64,000 bases of DNA, from contig OZ251232.1 in NCBI GenBank assembly GCA_965240325.2, positions 682,001 to 746,000 on the forward strand, read 5' to 3'. Both the position numbers and the translations under genes were made by a program. Every line of letters begins with the position of its first letter. Within the stretch, counting starts at the first letter, position 1. Positions 42,308 through 51,158 of the stretch are shown piece after piece. Under the pieces are notes generated by a model that was not told the origin of the DNA, did not search any database, and saw nothing but the letters and a program-made list of their open reading frames with translations. The DNA is from Rebecca billardiae RCC1528 (taxonomy: Eukaryota; Haptophyta).

Positions 42308-44638
42308 ATGGCGGCATTCGCCACGATGGCGTGCCGGGCGCCGGGCGGGTCGATGGCGGTCGTGGCCTTGCTCGTGCACGCCTGCGTGGCTGACCCGCAC
42401 ATCGCCCGCCGGCTCGGCAGGACGGCGTTTCTGCAGGACAGCCCGTTCGACGGCACGCTCATGCTGCGCGATGCGGCGGCGCGCGGGCACGCTGCGCTGG
42501 CGTCGACGACGTCCGTGACGTGCGACGCGCTGCGCCAGAGCTCGGGCGCGGACGAGCGGCCGTCCAACTGCTCGGAGCAGCGCTACCTCGCCGAGGTCGC
42601 CGAGCGGCCCAACGCGCCGTGGCAAGCCGTCCTCGAGAAGACGAGCAGGACGGAGCCGCTCGGGCTGCCGCAGGTGAGCATGCCGCAAGCGCCCTCGGCG
42701 CGCCGCTTCTGTGCGCCGCAGCCGCAATCGTCCATGGTGCTGGCGGAGACGCGCGTGATGCTCGCGCGCGAACCCCGCGACGCGTCGGCGCCGGACGCCT
42801 TCGTGATGGGCTTCCAACGGCAGCACAACCTCTTCCACCTGCTGAACGGCGTGCTCTTCTGCGCATACGCGCAGCTCGCGCAGCGCGCGCCCGCGCACGC
42901 GCACGCGCACGCGCGCCGCGCCGCCAGCGGAGCCGCGGGCCCGGCAGCGGGCGGGGGCACGAACGCGTCGCTCGCGGGGGCGCCGGTGCTGATCCTCGTG
43001 TACGGCGACGCGGAGGAGCTGAAGGGCGCGCGGCTCGCGATGCACGAGGCGCTCGTCGCCGCGCTCACCGTGCCCGGCAGCGCGCGCGTCATCACCGCCT
43101 TTGAGCTCGAACGCGCGGCCGACGCGGAGGCGGCGCGGCAGCGCGCGGATGCGCACTGCCCGGGGCGGCGGCGCCGGCTTGCCGACCGCGGCGTGCGCGG
43201 CGTGGTGCGCGACGTGGTTGTGCCCGTGCGCCATGTGGTCGGCGCGGCCGAGCCAGCGCCGCACATGGCGCGCGTGCGCTTCAGGACGACGCTCGCCGGC
43301 GCGTGCGCCGCCGCCTCGGCAGTGGCCGTCCCGACGGCCGGCCGCGCCGCGCGCGCGGAGGGCGCGCGCGCGGAGGGCGCGCCGCGCCTCCACACGGCGG
43401 CTGTGCGCACGCTGGTCAGCGCGCAGCACGCCGGCTTCCGGCTGACGCCGATGTACCGGTACCTGCTGGCGATGCCGGTGCCGGTGCTCGCGGGCGAGTA
43501 TGCCGACCTGGCCCCCGCGGTGCGCGCGGGGCTGCGGCTCCACGGACGCGCGAGCGCCGCCGACGGTCCGCCCGTCGTCGTGCTGCTGCAGCGGGCGCGC
43601 GGCCGGAGGCTGCTCGACGTGCGCACGGGCACCGAGCGCGCGCTCGTCGCGGACATGTGCGCGGCGGGCGTGTCGCCGCGCGTGGTGACGCTCGACGACA
43701 GCCTCACCCTCCGCGCGCAGGTCGCGGCGCTCGCGGACGCGGCCGTGCTCGTCTCAGCCCACGGCGCGCAGCTCACGCACGCGCTCTGGATGCCGCGCGG
43801 CGGCAGCGTGCTCGAGGTCATCTTGCGCCGCGGCTGGTGCTGCCAGTTCATGCCGGCGTGGGCGCAGGGGGCGGGCGCGCGGCAGTGCGTCACGCCGTGC
43901 GTCGCGTACTACAAGGCGGACTACGCCACGCTCGTGCGCGCGCTCGGGCTGCGCTGGCTGTACGTGGACGCGCACAGCCTCTCGCCGCCCTCCGACAGCT
44001 CGCCCTTTGTCAAGCTGGCGCGCGTGTACGCGTGCGGCAGGCAGCTCGGCCGGGTCGCCGCCGTGCTCGCGCACGAGCAGCGCTGGGCGAGGCGCGAGCT
44101 CGGGCGCGAGTGGACGGAGCAGGCGGCGGAGCAGCTCGAGCCGCCCGGCCTGAGCGCCGAGCTGCTCGCGTGGCGGTACGTGCTGCCCTCGCTGGACGGG
44201 CGCGGCGCGGCTGCCGGCGCCGTGCGCGTGCGCGAGGTGAGCGACTTCAGTCACCAGGCGAGCGCGCGCGACGCGACGCCGAGGGCGAGGGCCCCGGCCG
44301 CGGCGGTCTTCAGCACGCCCGTCGGGAGGCCGCCCAAAATCGCCTGCACTCACTACATGGACCGGTGCTTCCTCCAGACGCCGCCGAAGCGCGCGACCGA
44401 GCGAACGGGGCCGCTCGCGTCGCTGCGGCGGAACAAGAGGAAGTTCATCGCGGAGCCGCTGCTCCCGGAGCAGCCCGGCTGGGTGCCCGCCGGCGGGCCC
44501 AACGGCACGCTGCTGCGGACAACGCCGGCCGAGCGGCTGCCACTCGACGCGGCGTGCAACCTCTCCGCCGCGCTCGAGCGCATCGGGCTGCGCATCACCG
44601 ACGAGTCCATCGTGAACGGGACGACCGCGCCTGACTGA
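42308..44638 (+). CDS. Secreted-pathway glycosyltransferase, GT61 (DUF563) family
   Basis: A 776-residue protein with an N-terminal hydrophobic segment (MAVVALLVHACVADPH) suitable as a signal anchor, and a C-terminal GT61 signature: VVTLDDSLTLRAQVAALADA, AVLVSAHGAQLTHALWMPRG, then GGSVLEVILRRGWCC. GT61 enzymes (EOGT, plant xylosyl/arabinosyltransferases) transfer sugars in the ER/Golgi. N-glycosylation-type sites (NASL, NGTL, NLSA) occur. The C-terminal about 200 residues after the GT domain are basic and unassigned, with IACTHYMDRCFLQTPPKR near 44338-44392. I start at 42308; 42068 is possible. It is divergent from the megasynthase, so co-regulation and glycosylation of its product are plausible but inferred. 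Confidence 0.85.
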   Translation: MAAFATMACRAPGGSMAVVALLVHACVADPHIARRLGRTAFLQDSPFDGTLMLRDAAARGHAALASTTSVTCDALRQSSGADERPSNCSEQRYLAEVAERPNAPWQAVLEKTSRTEPLGLPQVSMPQAPSARRFCAPQPQSSMVLAETRVMLAREPRDASAPDAFVMGFQRQHNLFHLLNGVLFCAYAQLAQRAPAHAHAHARRAASGAAGPAAGGGTNASLAGAPVLILVYGDAEELKGARLAMHEALVAALTVPGSARVITAFELERAADAEAARQRADAHCPGRRRRLADRGVRGVVRDVVVPVRHVVGAAEPAPHMARVRFRTTLAGACAAASAVAVPTAGRAARAEGARAEGAPRLHTAAVRTLVSAQHAGFRLTPMYRYLLAMPVPVLAGEYADLAPAVRAGLRLHGRASAADGPPVVVLLQRARGRRLLDVRTGTERALVADMCAAGVSPRVVTLDDSLTLRAQVAALADAAVLVSAHGAQLTHALWMPRGGSVLEVILRRGWCCQFMPAWAQGAGARQCVTPCVAYYKADYATLVRALGLRWLYVDAHSLSPPSDSSPFVKLARVYACGRQLGRVAAVLAHEQRWARRELGREWTEQAAEQLEPPGLSAELLAWRYVLPSLDGRGAAAGAVRVREVSDFSHQASARDATPRARAPAAAVFSTPVGRPPKIACTHYMDRCFLQTPPKRATERTGPLASLRRNKRKFIAEPLLPEQPGWVPAGGPNGTLLRTTPAERLPLDAACNLSAALERIGLRITDESIVNGTTAPD

Positions 44639-44741
44639 CGACGAAACAGATTACAAACAATACGACGTAAGTAGATCTGCATCGAACCTTGAACTGTGTG
44701 CAGAGTCGTCGAGACGTCGTCGGGGCCCTACCTCGTTCGGC

Positions 44742-46291
44742 ATGATGATTACGGTGGCGGTGACCGCGCTCGCCGTCGCCGCGCTCGGCACGGTGCCGTC
44801 CGTCAGCCTGGACTGGGAGGACGTGACGTGCGCGATCGAGAAGGGCGGCCAGAAGCGCCTCCTTCTCGACGGCGTGTGCGGCTCGGCGCACAAGGGCAGG
44901 ATCACCGCCATCATGGGGTGCGGCGCGCGCGCTCGCTCGCGGCCGCGCGCGCGCGGCCCGCGGACGGGCCGGCAGGCACGGCGGCGCGGCGTGGGCGCGC
45001 GGGCGTGCACCTCGCACCGACCGCGCGCGCCGCCCCTTCCTGCCGCGCCCGCAGGCCCTCGGGCGCGGGGAAGACGGTGCTGCTCAACAGCCTGTGCGGC
45101 CAGGTGCGCGCCTCCCCCGGCCTGAGCCTCGAGGGCACGCTGCGCGTGAACGGCGTGGAGTACGAGCCGGACGAGCTGCCGCTGGCGTACGTGAAGCAGG
45201 AGGACCGCTTCTTCGCGCAGATGACCGTGCGCGAGACCCTCGTCTTCAACGCGAAGCTCCGGCTCGGCGCGAACGCGACCGAGGCCGAGATCGGCGCGCT
45301 CACCGAATCCTTGCTCGGCACGCTCGGGCTGACCAAGTCGGCGGACACGCCGGTCGGGGACTCGACGCGGCGCGGCGTGTCGGGCGGCGAGCGCAAGCGC
45401 CTCGCCATCGCGTGCGAGCTCATCTCCGAGCCGCCCCTCCTCTTCCTCGACGAGCCGCTCTCCGGGCTGGACTCCTTCCAGGCGAACAACGTGATGGCGC
45501 GGCTGCGCGCGCTCGCCGACCGCGGGCACACGGTGGTGATCACGCTGCACCAGCCGTCCGCCGCGCTGTACCGGAACGTGGACGACCTGGTGCTCCTCTC
45601 CGAGGGCAAGCTGATGTACTCGGGCCCCACCACGGGCGTCTCGCGCTGGCTCTCCGCCGCGGCCGGCGCCGTGCGGCCGCGCGACGTGCCGGCGGCCGAG
45701 CACATGTTGGACGCTGTCTCGATGGACTACTCGAGCCCCGAGGCGGAGCGGGCGTCGCGCGAGCGCGTCGCGACGCTCGCCGAGGCGGCGCGCGGCGCGC
45801 ACGTGCCGCCCGCGCCGCCGCGGCTGGGCAGGCGCTCGAACGGCCCGCTGCAGCCGCGCAGCGCAAGCCGCGCGCCCAAGGCGGCCGTGGGCGTGCAGTT
45901 CCGGCTGCTGTTCCAGCGCGCGTGGCGAGAGGTCGTGCGCGCCAAGGGCGTCTTCCTCATCAAGGTGGCGCAGCAGGTGATGATCGCGCTGATCTACGGC
46001 GGGATCTACACCCTCGACGACTCGCAGCGCTCGGTGCAGGACCGGCTCGGCCTGCTCTCCCTCATCGCCGTCGGCGCGTCCAACCTCGCGGTCGCGGGCA
46101 CCATCCGCGCCTTCCCCAAGGAGAAGTCGCTGGTGGTCGAGGAGCGCTCGAAGAACCTCTACGGCGTCGGCGCCTATGTGCGCACCGCCGCGCGGGCCGC
46201 GCGGGGCGCGCGCGAGAGAGAGACACACACAGAGAGCGGGCGGGCGAGGCCGGGCGGGGCTGCGTGCGGGGCGTGAGCGCGCGCGCCGTCA

Positions 46292-46344
<53 letters not shown>

Positions 46345-47386
46345 CGCCGCCGCCGCCGCCGCGTGGGGGTCGGATGCGCGCACGCGAGCGTGTCGCGCGC
46401 GCGCCCCGTGCCAACCCGCTCGCCGCCCGACCCGCCCGCCCTGCGTGCGCGCCGCCGCCTCGCCCCGCCGCGCTCTCGCCGCCGCCAGTTCGCCTCCAAG
46501 CTGATCTCGGACGTGCCGGTGAGCGGCTTCCTCTCGGCCCTCTTTGGCGCGCTCATCTACCCGCTCACAGGGCTGCAGAGGAAGGCGCGCAAGTTCCTCA
46601 ACTTCCTCGGTGCGGCGCGGCGCGGCCGGCCGGCGCCGCTGCGCATGCTGGCGTGCAAGGCGCCCGCGCGCCGCCGTCCGTCCGCTCGGGCGCCGCCGCC
46701 GCGCCGCCGTGCGCCGCGGCTCGCCGCGGGCGCGTCGCGCGCGCGCGGGTGCGCGCGGTGCACGCGCCCGCGCTGAGTCGAGGCGCGCGCGCGCACGGCC
46801 GCGCCCCGCCGTCCGAACCCACGCGCGCCGCGCGTGCGCCGCAGGGCTGGTCGCGCTCGAGTCGTTCGCCAGCTCCGCGCTCGGCCTGCTGCTCGGCTCG
46901 GTCGCGCCCTCGACCGACGCCGCGCTCGCCATGTTCCCACCGATCGTCGTGCTGATGGTGATCTTCAACGGCTTCAACATCAACCCCGAGTCGGTGCCCA
47001 AGCCGGTGCGCTGGATGCCCGAGGTCTCGCTCATCCGCTGGGCCTTTGAGGGCTTCGCCGTCAACGAGTTCACGGGGCTCAAGCTCAAGCCGCTCCCGAA
47101 GCGCGCGATGCTCGCGGCGGCCAAGGCCGGCTCGGGGTTCGTCTCGACGGGCGAGCAGGCGCTCGAGAATCTGTCGTTCGGCCGGAGCACTGTGCGCCGG
47201 TGCGCGGTCGCGCAGGGCAGCATCATCGCGGGCTGCTGGCTGGGCTCGCTGCGCGCGCTGCAGGTCAACCGGCCACGGATGGCGCGGATGCGCGCACCGT
47301 CGCAGCGTCGCAAGGGCGGGCCGGGTGCGGCGGGCGCGTCGGGCGGCGAGTCTGGCGCCCAACGCCCCGCCGCCGCGGCAGTCTGA
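44742..47386 (+). CDS. ABCG-type half-transporter, 4 exons
   Basis: An ATP-driven exporter subunit with nucleotide-binding domain first and membrane domain second (ABCG order). Exons 44742-44917, 45055-46177, 46489-46609 and 46845-47386 join to 653 residues. Walker A GPSGAGKTVLLNSL is rebuilt across intron 1 (about residues 59-72). Then come the Q-loop region AYVKQEDRFFAQMTVRETL, signature VSGGERKRLAIA (about 167), Walker B LLFLDEPLSGLDSF and H-loop ITLHQPS. Membrane segments include FLIKVAQQVMIALIYGGIY, FLSALFGALIYPLTG and FPPIVVLMVIFNGFNI. Length suits a half-transporter that dimerises. The first residues (MMITVAVTALAVAALGTVPS) are hydrophobic, which is unusual before an ABCG ATPase domain. 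Intron 2 holds a GGC-repeat tract (about 46290-46350). It is a candidate exporter for the neighbouring megasynthase product. Confidence 0.88.
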
Positions 47387-48269
47387 GCCACGGGCCGTGG
47401 CTACTGTAGAGAGCTGCGGCCCGCTTGGGCGCAGCGTGCTGGCAGCACGCGGGCCGCCTGGGTCCGGGATGCAGACTGTAGCGCAGAGTCTGCGAAGGCG
47501 GGACGGCTGACACTCGCCTGGGCAGCCGGGCACCGACCGTACCGAGCGACCCGCCATATTGATATTACACGCGCCACCAGTTTTTGCATCCAAGTTTGGT
47601 ACGTCGGCTGTCAGATTTCGTCGTAATACCCACCGAACGAATCTAGGGAGCCAAAAGGCGGACCGGCGGGAATTACGGGACGTGTGTGAGATCACACCTC
47701 GAGCTGAGCGGGAGATCCCGCTCGTTGCCGCTCAACAAGCGCGCGCGAGGGCGCCTTGATCTCGTGAACACAACATGTTCTCAGGCATATAATCGTTTCA
47801 ATCTGAGCGACGAACCAGAGCGACATAAACCCACGCGCGCAATGCTAGGGTTTCGAATACAGCCTATTCGACGTAAATGTTGGTACGAAATATGTCGATT
47901 CGAAGCTGGAAGGGGGAGCACCCACGTGGCAATTGCTTAAAACCGATCCTTGTCGCTCGTTTACAGGTACAACTATTTTAGGTGGGCATTCGTCAACCGT
48001 CGCTTAGCTGCAACATTCAGCCATAGCAGGCGAAAGTCCGTACGATTTTTAAGATCACCAACCACCATAATTACACATATGAAGATTGGCGCCTCGCGCA
48101 TTCCTCGGCCACTCCCCAGCACTAATTACTACGTATTCCGCCCAGATTCAAAGTTGAAGCTGCGTCAATCCTTCGCCAACCGCCAGGAATCCACACTTTA
48201 CCACCCCTCCCCAAGGACTTTGAGTGCCGCCAGCCGCCAAACACCTCACCAGCAGTACACCACCCACAC
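47387..48269. other. Intergenic region of lower GC, no gene recognised
   Basis: About 880 bp of balanced composition, including AT-richer parts at about 47780-48080. The frames present look random. It probably holds the 3' end of ABCG transcripts and the promoter of the F-box/RCC1 gene. Confidence 0.5.
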
Positions 48270-49811
48270 ATGCCTCCAGCGACTTGTCTTCACCTTGTGT
48301 CGCGTACGCCGCCCGTCGAGATGCTACCGACCGACCTGGTGGAGAGGATCACCAAGCACCTCCCGCTCCCCGACATCGTGAGCGCGAACGCCGTCTCCCG
48401 CGTCTTCCGCGGCGCGCCCGGCAACCACTCGCCCGTCGAGCGCGCGCTCCTCGAGCGCGCGCGCGCGCGTGGGCACGCGCGCGCGCTCGCCGCGGCGCTG
48501 CCGCACGACGAGAGCACAACGACGGGCGAGCTCCTCGCGCACGAGCGCGTTCACGAGCTCGCGCGCGCGCACAGTCACGCCGTGGCGTGCGGGACGTCGC
48601 TGCTGTATCAGCTCAGCATGAGCGCGTTTGTGGACGCAGACGGCGCGCTCTACACGTGGGGCGAGGAGAAGACATATGACGACGGCGACGACGACGAGGA
48701 GGAGGCGTGCGCGTATCGCGCATGCGCCGGGCTCGGCCACGGCGAGACGGACTCGGTCCTCGTGCCCAAGCGCGTGGCCTCGCTCTCGGCCGTGCGCATG
48801 TGCGCGGTCGCCGCTGGCTACGACCACCTGCTCGCGCTGAGCGCGAGCGGCGAGGTCTACGCGTGCGGCGAGAACCGCGACGGCCAGCTCGGGCTGGGCG
48901 ACACGGCGACGCGCCGCGTGTTCGTCCAAGTCACGGCGCTCGCGCACGAGGTCGTCGTGTGCGTCGCAGGTGGGAGCCACTGCAGCCTCGCGCTCAGCAC
49001 GGCGGGCCGCGCCTACAGCTGGGGCCAGAACAACCACGGCCAGCTCGGCCACGGCGACACGGTCGGCAGGCTGGAGCCTCGGCGCATCGAGGCGCTGGTC
49101 GACGAGCGTATCGCGGGCGTCGGCGCCGGCATGTTCCACGTGCAGCTCGTCTCGGTCAGCGGCGCTGTCTACTCGTGCGGCCGCGGACAGGCTGGCCAGC
49201 TCGGCCACGGTGACCAGCAGGATCAGCACACGCCCAAGCGCATCGAGGCGCTCTCGGGCGTGCACGCCGTGCACGTGAGCGCGGGCGCTGCGCACAGCCT
49301 GGTCGTTGACCGCACGGGCGGCGTATACTCCTTCGGCCATGGCAGGTCTGGCTGCCTGGGCCATGGCGACGAGTCCGCAGTGCGCACGCCGACGCGCATC
49401 GAGGCGCTGGCGGGCGTGCGCGCTGTGCACGCCCGTGCGGGCTCGGACAGCAGCGTGGTGCTGAGCGCGGACGGCAGCTTGCACGCGTTCGGGAGCAACG
49501 GCTGCTCTCAGCTCGGTGCCAAGACAAGGCACACCCGCGTGCCGCACCCGACCCCCGTGCACGTCGACGCGCACGCGCGCGTGAGCGACTGCGCGCTCGG
49601 CCACAACCACGCGCTCTTCATGACGGTGGACGGCAACGTGTACTCGTGCGGCGAGCAGACCGCTGCGCTCGGCCACGGCGTGAGCGCGGACGCGGAGAAG
49701 ACGGACGTCGCCACGCCCTCGCCGTGCATCGCGCGTCGCAACGTGCCACCTGCGTCTGCGGTCCTCCCCCCAGCGAGATCAGCAGGACGGCGCGCGGTGC
49801 CCTGCTACTGA
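48270..49811 (+). CDS. F-box protein with RCC1 repeats, copy 1
   Basis: A 513-residue protein. An F-box (MLPTDLVERITKHLPLPDIV to about residue 50) would bind SKP1 in an SCF ubiquitin ligase. It is followed by about seven RCC1 blades with the usual patterns: GEVYACGENRDGQLGLGD, AYSWGQNNHGQLGHGD, VYSCGRGQAGQLGHGD, VYSFGHGRSGCLGHGD, LHAFGSNGCSQLG and VYSCGEQTAALGHG. An acidic loop (DDGDDDEEEA) sits inside the first blade. RCC1 propellers are substrate or chromatin/GTPase-binding platforms; the target is unknown. A near-identical copy lies at 60823. The last about 25 residues diverge from the shared reading because of small indels, so the extreme C-terminus may be altered. Single exon. Confidence 0.88.
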   Translation: MPPATCLHLVSRTPPVEMLPTDLVERITKHLPLPDIVSANAVSRVFRGAPGNHSPVERALLERARARGHARALAAALPHDESTTTGELLAHERVHELARAHSHAVACGTSLLYQLSMSAFVDADGALYTWGEEKTYDDGDDDEEEACAYRACAGLGHGETDSVLVPKRVASLSAVRMCAVAAGYDHLLALSASGEVYACGENRDGQLGLGDTATRRVFVQVTALAHEVVVCVAGGSHCSLALSTAGRAYSWGQNNHGQLGHGDTVGRLEPRRIEALVDERIAGVGAGMFHVQLVSVSGAVYSCGRGQAGQLGHGDQQDQHTPKRIEALSGVHAVHVSAGAAHSLVVDRTGGVYSFGHGRSGCLGHGDESAVRTPTRIEALAGVRAVHARAGSDSSVVLSADGSLHAFGSNGCSQLGAKTRHTRVPHPTPVHVDAHARVSDCALGHNHALFMTVDGNVYSCGEQTAALGHGVSADAEKTDVATPSPCIARRNVPPASAVLPPARSAGRRAVPCY

Positions 49812-50396
49812 TGACAGCTCGGACACGACGGTCATCAGAGTCTGATCAATGCTTGACAGATCCGCCGAGATCGACGCCAGATCGGACGCGCCACGCGGAC
49901 GCCGGTCAGGGTCCGCGGATTATTCGATCAATATATTCAACAGCGCATCATTATTGACATCAGATCGCGATCGTTTTGATTATTATTATTATTCGACGAT
50001 ATATGGATATATATGCTGCGCAGATCGATATATCGATGGACGATGTCAGATGATCAGATTTAATGATGACGACGATTTAACACCGCCGCCGACGAGTGAT
50101 GATCGACGCCTGCTTGAATCAGATCGTTAATTGTGTATAACTAGGCACTGCCTCCTATGCCGTTGGCGTCGGTGTCAGACTGTCTTGATGGCGCCTCGCT
50201 GCCGGCCTGCCGCACCCATGCAGCCCTTGGCGGGCCTTGCAGCCGCTTGCGCACCGCGACGACGATGCTGATGCGTCCCGGAGCAAGCCGGAAGCCCGCC
50301 CGCCCTCAGCGCCCGGCCGGTCGGCATGCCGCGGCCGCATTCGCTGCCCGTGCGGACGCCCGCCTTTGGGCGGTGCTTGGCGGCGTGCAGCTTCTC
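49812..50396. other. Intergenic region, AT-rich, nothing recognised
   Basis: AT-rich DNA with TATATGGATATATATG-type strings near 50000 and ATGATGACGACGATT near 50060. No gene or RNA signal is seen. The right end overlaps the 3' flank of MAPR. Confidence 0.5.
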
Positions 50397-51014
50397 TCAT
50401 TCGCTGCCCTTGAGCACGCCCACCTTTGGGTACTTGGCGTACAGCTTCTCCGCCCAGTCGTCCAGCGTGGAGAGCTGCTCGGGCTCGAGGCCCGTGAGGT
50501 CGGCGAGCGCGTCCTCGGCCTTGAGGGACATGAGCGCGAGGGCGCGGGAGCCGTCGCGTCCCGCGAGGTGCTTATAGGGCCCCTCGGGTCCGTAGAAGTC
50601 GCTCCCCGTCTCGTGCACGTCGAGCACTCGTCCCTTCACCGCGAGGAAGAGCGCATGCGCAGGGTGGCGCCCGTCGTGCACGGCGAGCCTGCGGCCGCGC
50701 GCGAGCGGGAGGGCGCGCGTGGACGCTGGGCGTGTCAGCGCGACACGCCCACTCAGGCGGGACCGCCGCCGCGCACCCCGTCCCCCCATCGCGCGCGTGC
50801 GCCGCCGCTGCCGCGCGCACTCGTCGGCTGTGAACGTCCTTGGCTGCTCGCGATACCGCAGCGCCTCCTCGTGGGCACGCTTGGCGAGCGCCCGGCGGTG
50901 CCATGTGCGGTAAAGCTGGAGCGCGGCGCGGCCGACTGTGTACACGCCCAGCCCGACTGTCGCTGTCAGCGCGGAGTACCCGACCACCAACTCGCTGACG
51001 GACTTGCCCGCCAT
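50397..51014 (-). CDS. Membrane-associated progesterone receptor (MAPR), cytochrome b5-like
   Basis: A 161-residue haem-binding cytochrome b5-like protein of the MAPR/PGRMC type, ER or plasma-membrane anchored, which in other eukaryotes supports P450s and sterol metabolism. Exons 51014-50821 and 50688-50397 are joined over a 132-bp intron (donor GTGCGC, acceptor CAG), giving the junction FTADELAVHDGRH. An N-terminal membrane helix (SELVVGYSALTATVGLGVY) precedes the domain. The MAPR core has FLAVKGRVLDVHETG, FYGPEGPYKHLAGRDGSRAL with the two tyrosines expected for haem ligation, and the C-terminal DDWAEKLYAKYPKVGVL. Length is typical. The intron length is a multiple of three, so an unspliced reading would insert an Arg-rich block inside the conserved core. 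It is divergent from ABCB. Confidence 0.9.
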   Translation of the reverse strand: MAGKSVSELVVGYSALTATVGLGVYTVGRAALQLYRTWHRRALAKRAHEEALRYREQPRTFTADECARQRRRTRAMGGRGARRRSRLSGRVALTRPASTRALPLARGRRLAVHDGRHPAHALFLAVKGRVLDVHETGSDFYGPEGPYKHLAGRDGSRALALMSLKAEDALADLTGLEPEQLSTLDDWAEKLYAKYPKVGVLKGSE

Positions 51015-51158
51015 CGCTGAGGCCACGCACGTGGACGCGGGTGCGGGCCTGCTGCCTGCGCCGCCTGGGCGGGGGCCGGGCCTTGCTTGGGCCTTGGCGA
51101 GCGGCGGGGCGATGGCGGCCCGGTAATCCATCCCAGCTTAGAGAGTATCATCATCATC
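51015..51158. promoter_or_regulatory. Candidate bidirectional promoter of MAPR and ABCB
   Basis: A 144-bp spacer between divergent starts. It ends with an ATCATCATCATC run just before the ABCB start. No TATA box is seen. Longer N-termini for either gene would shrink it. Confidence 0.35.

Noticed and set aside
42019-42567. Extension of the megasynthase N-terminus to an ATG at 42567
   Set aside because: The added residues are antisense of the GT61 N-terminal coding region and show no ThDP-domain pattern.
51087-51158. ABCB start at 51087
   Set aside because: It would place the start within the spacer shared with MAPR; the ATG at 51159 begins a better organelle-type leader. It is not excluded.
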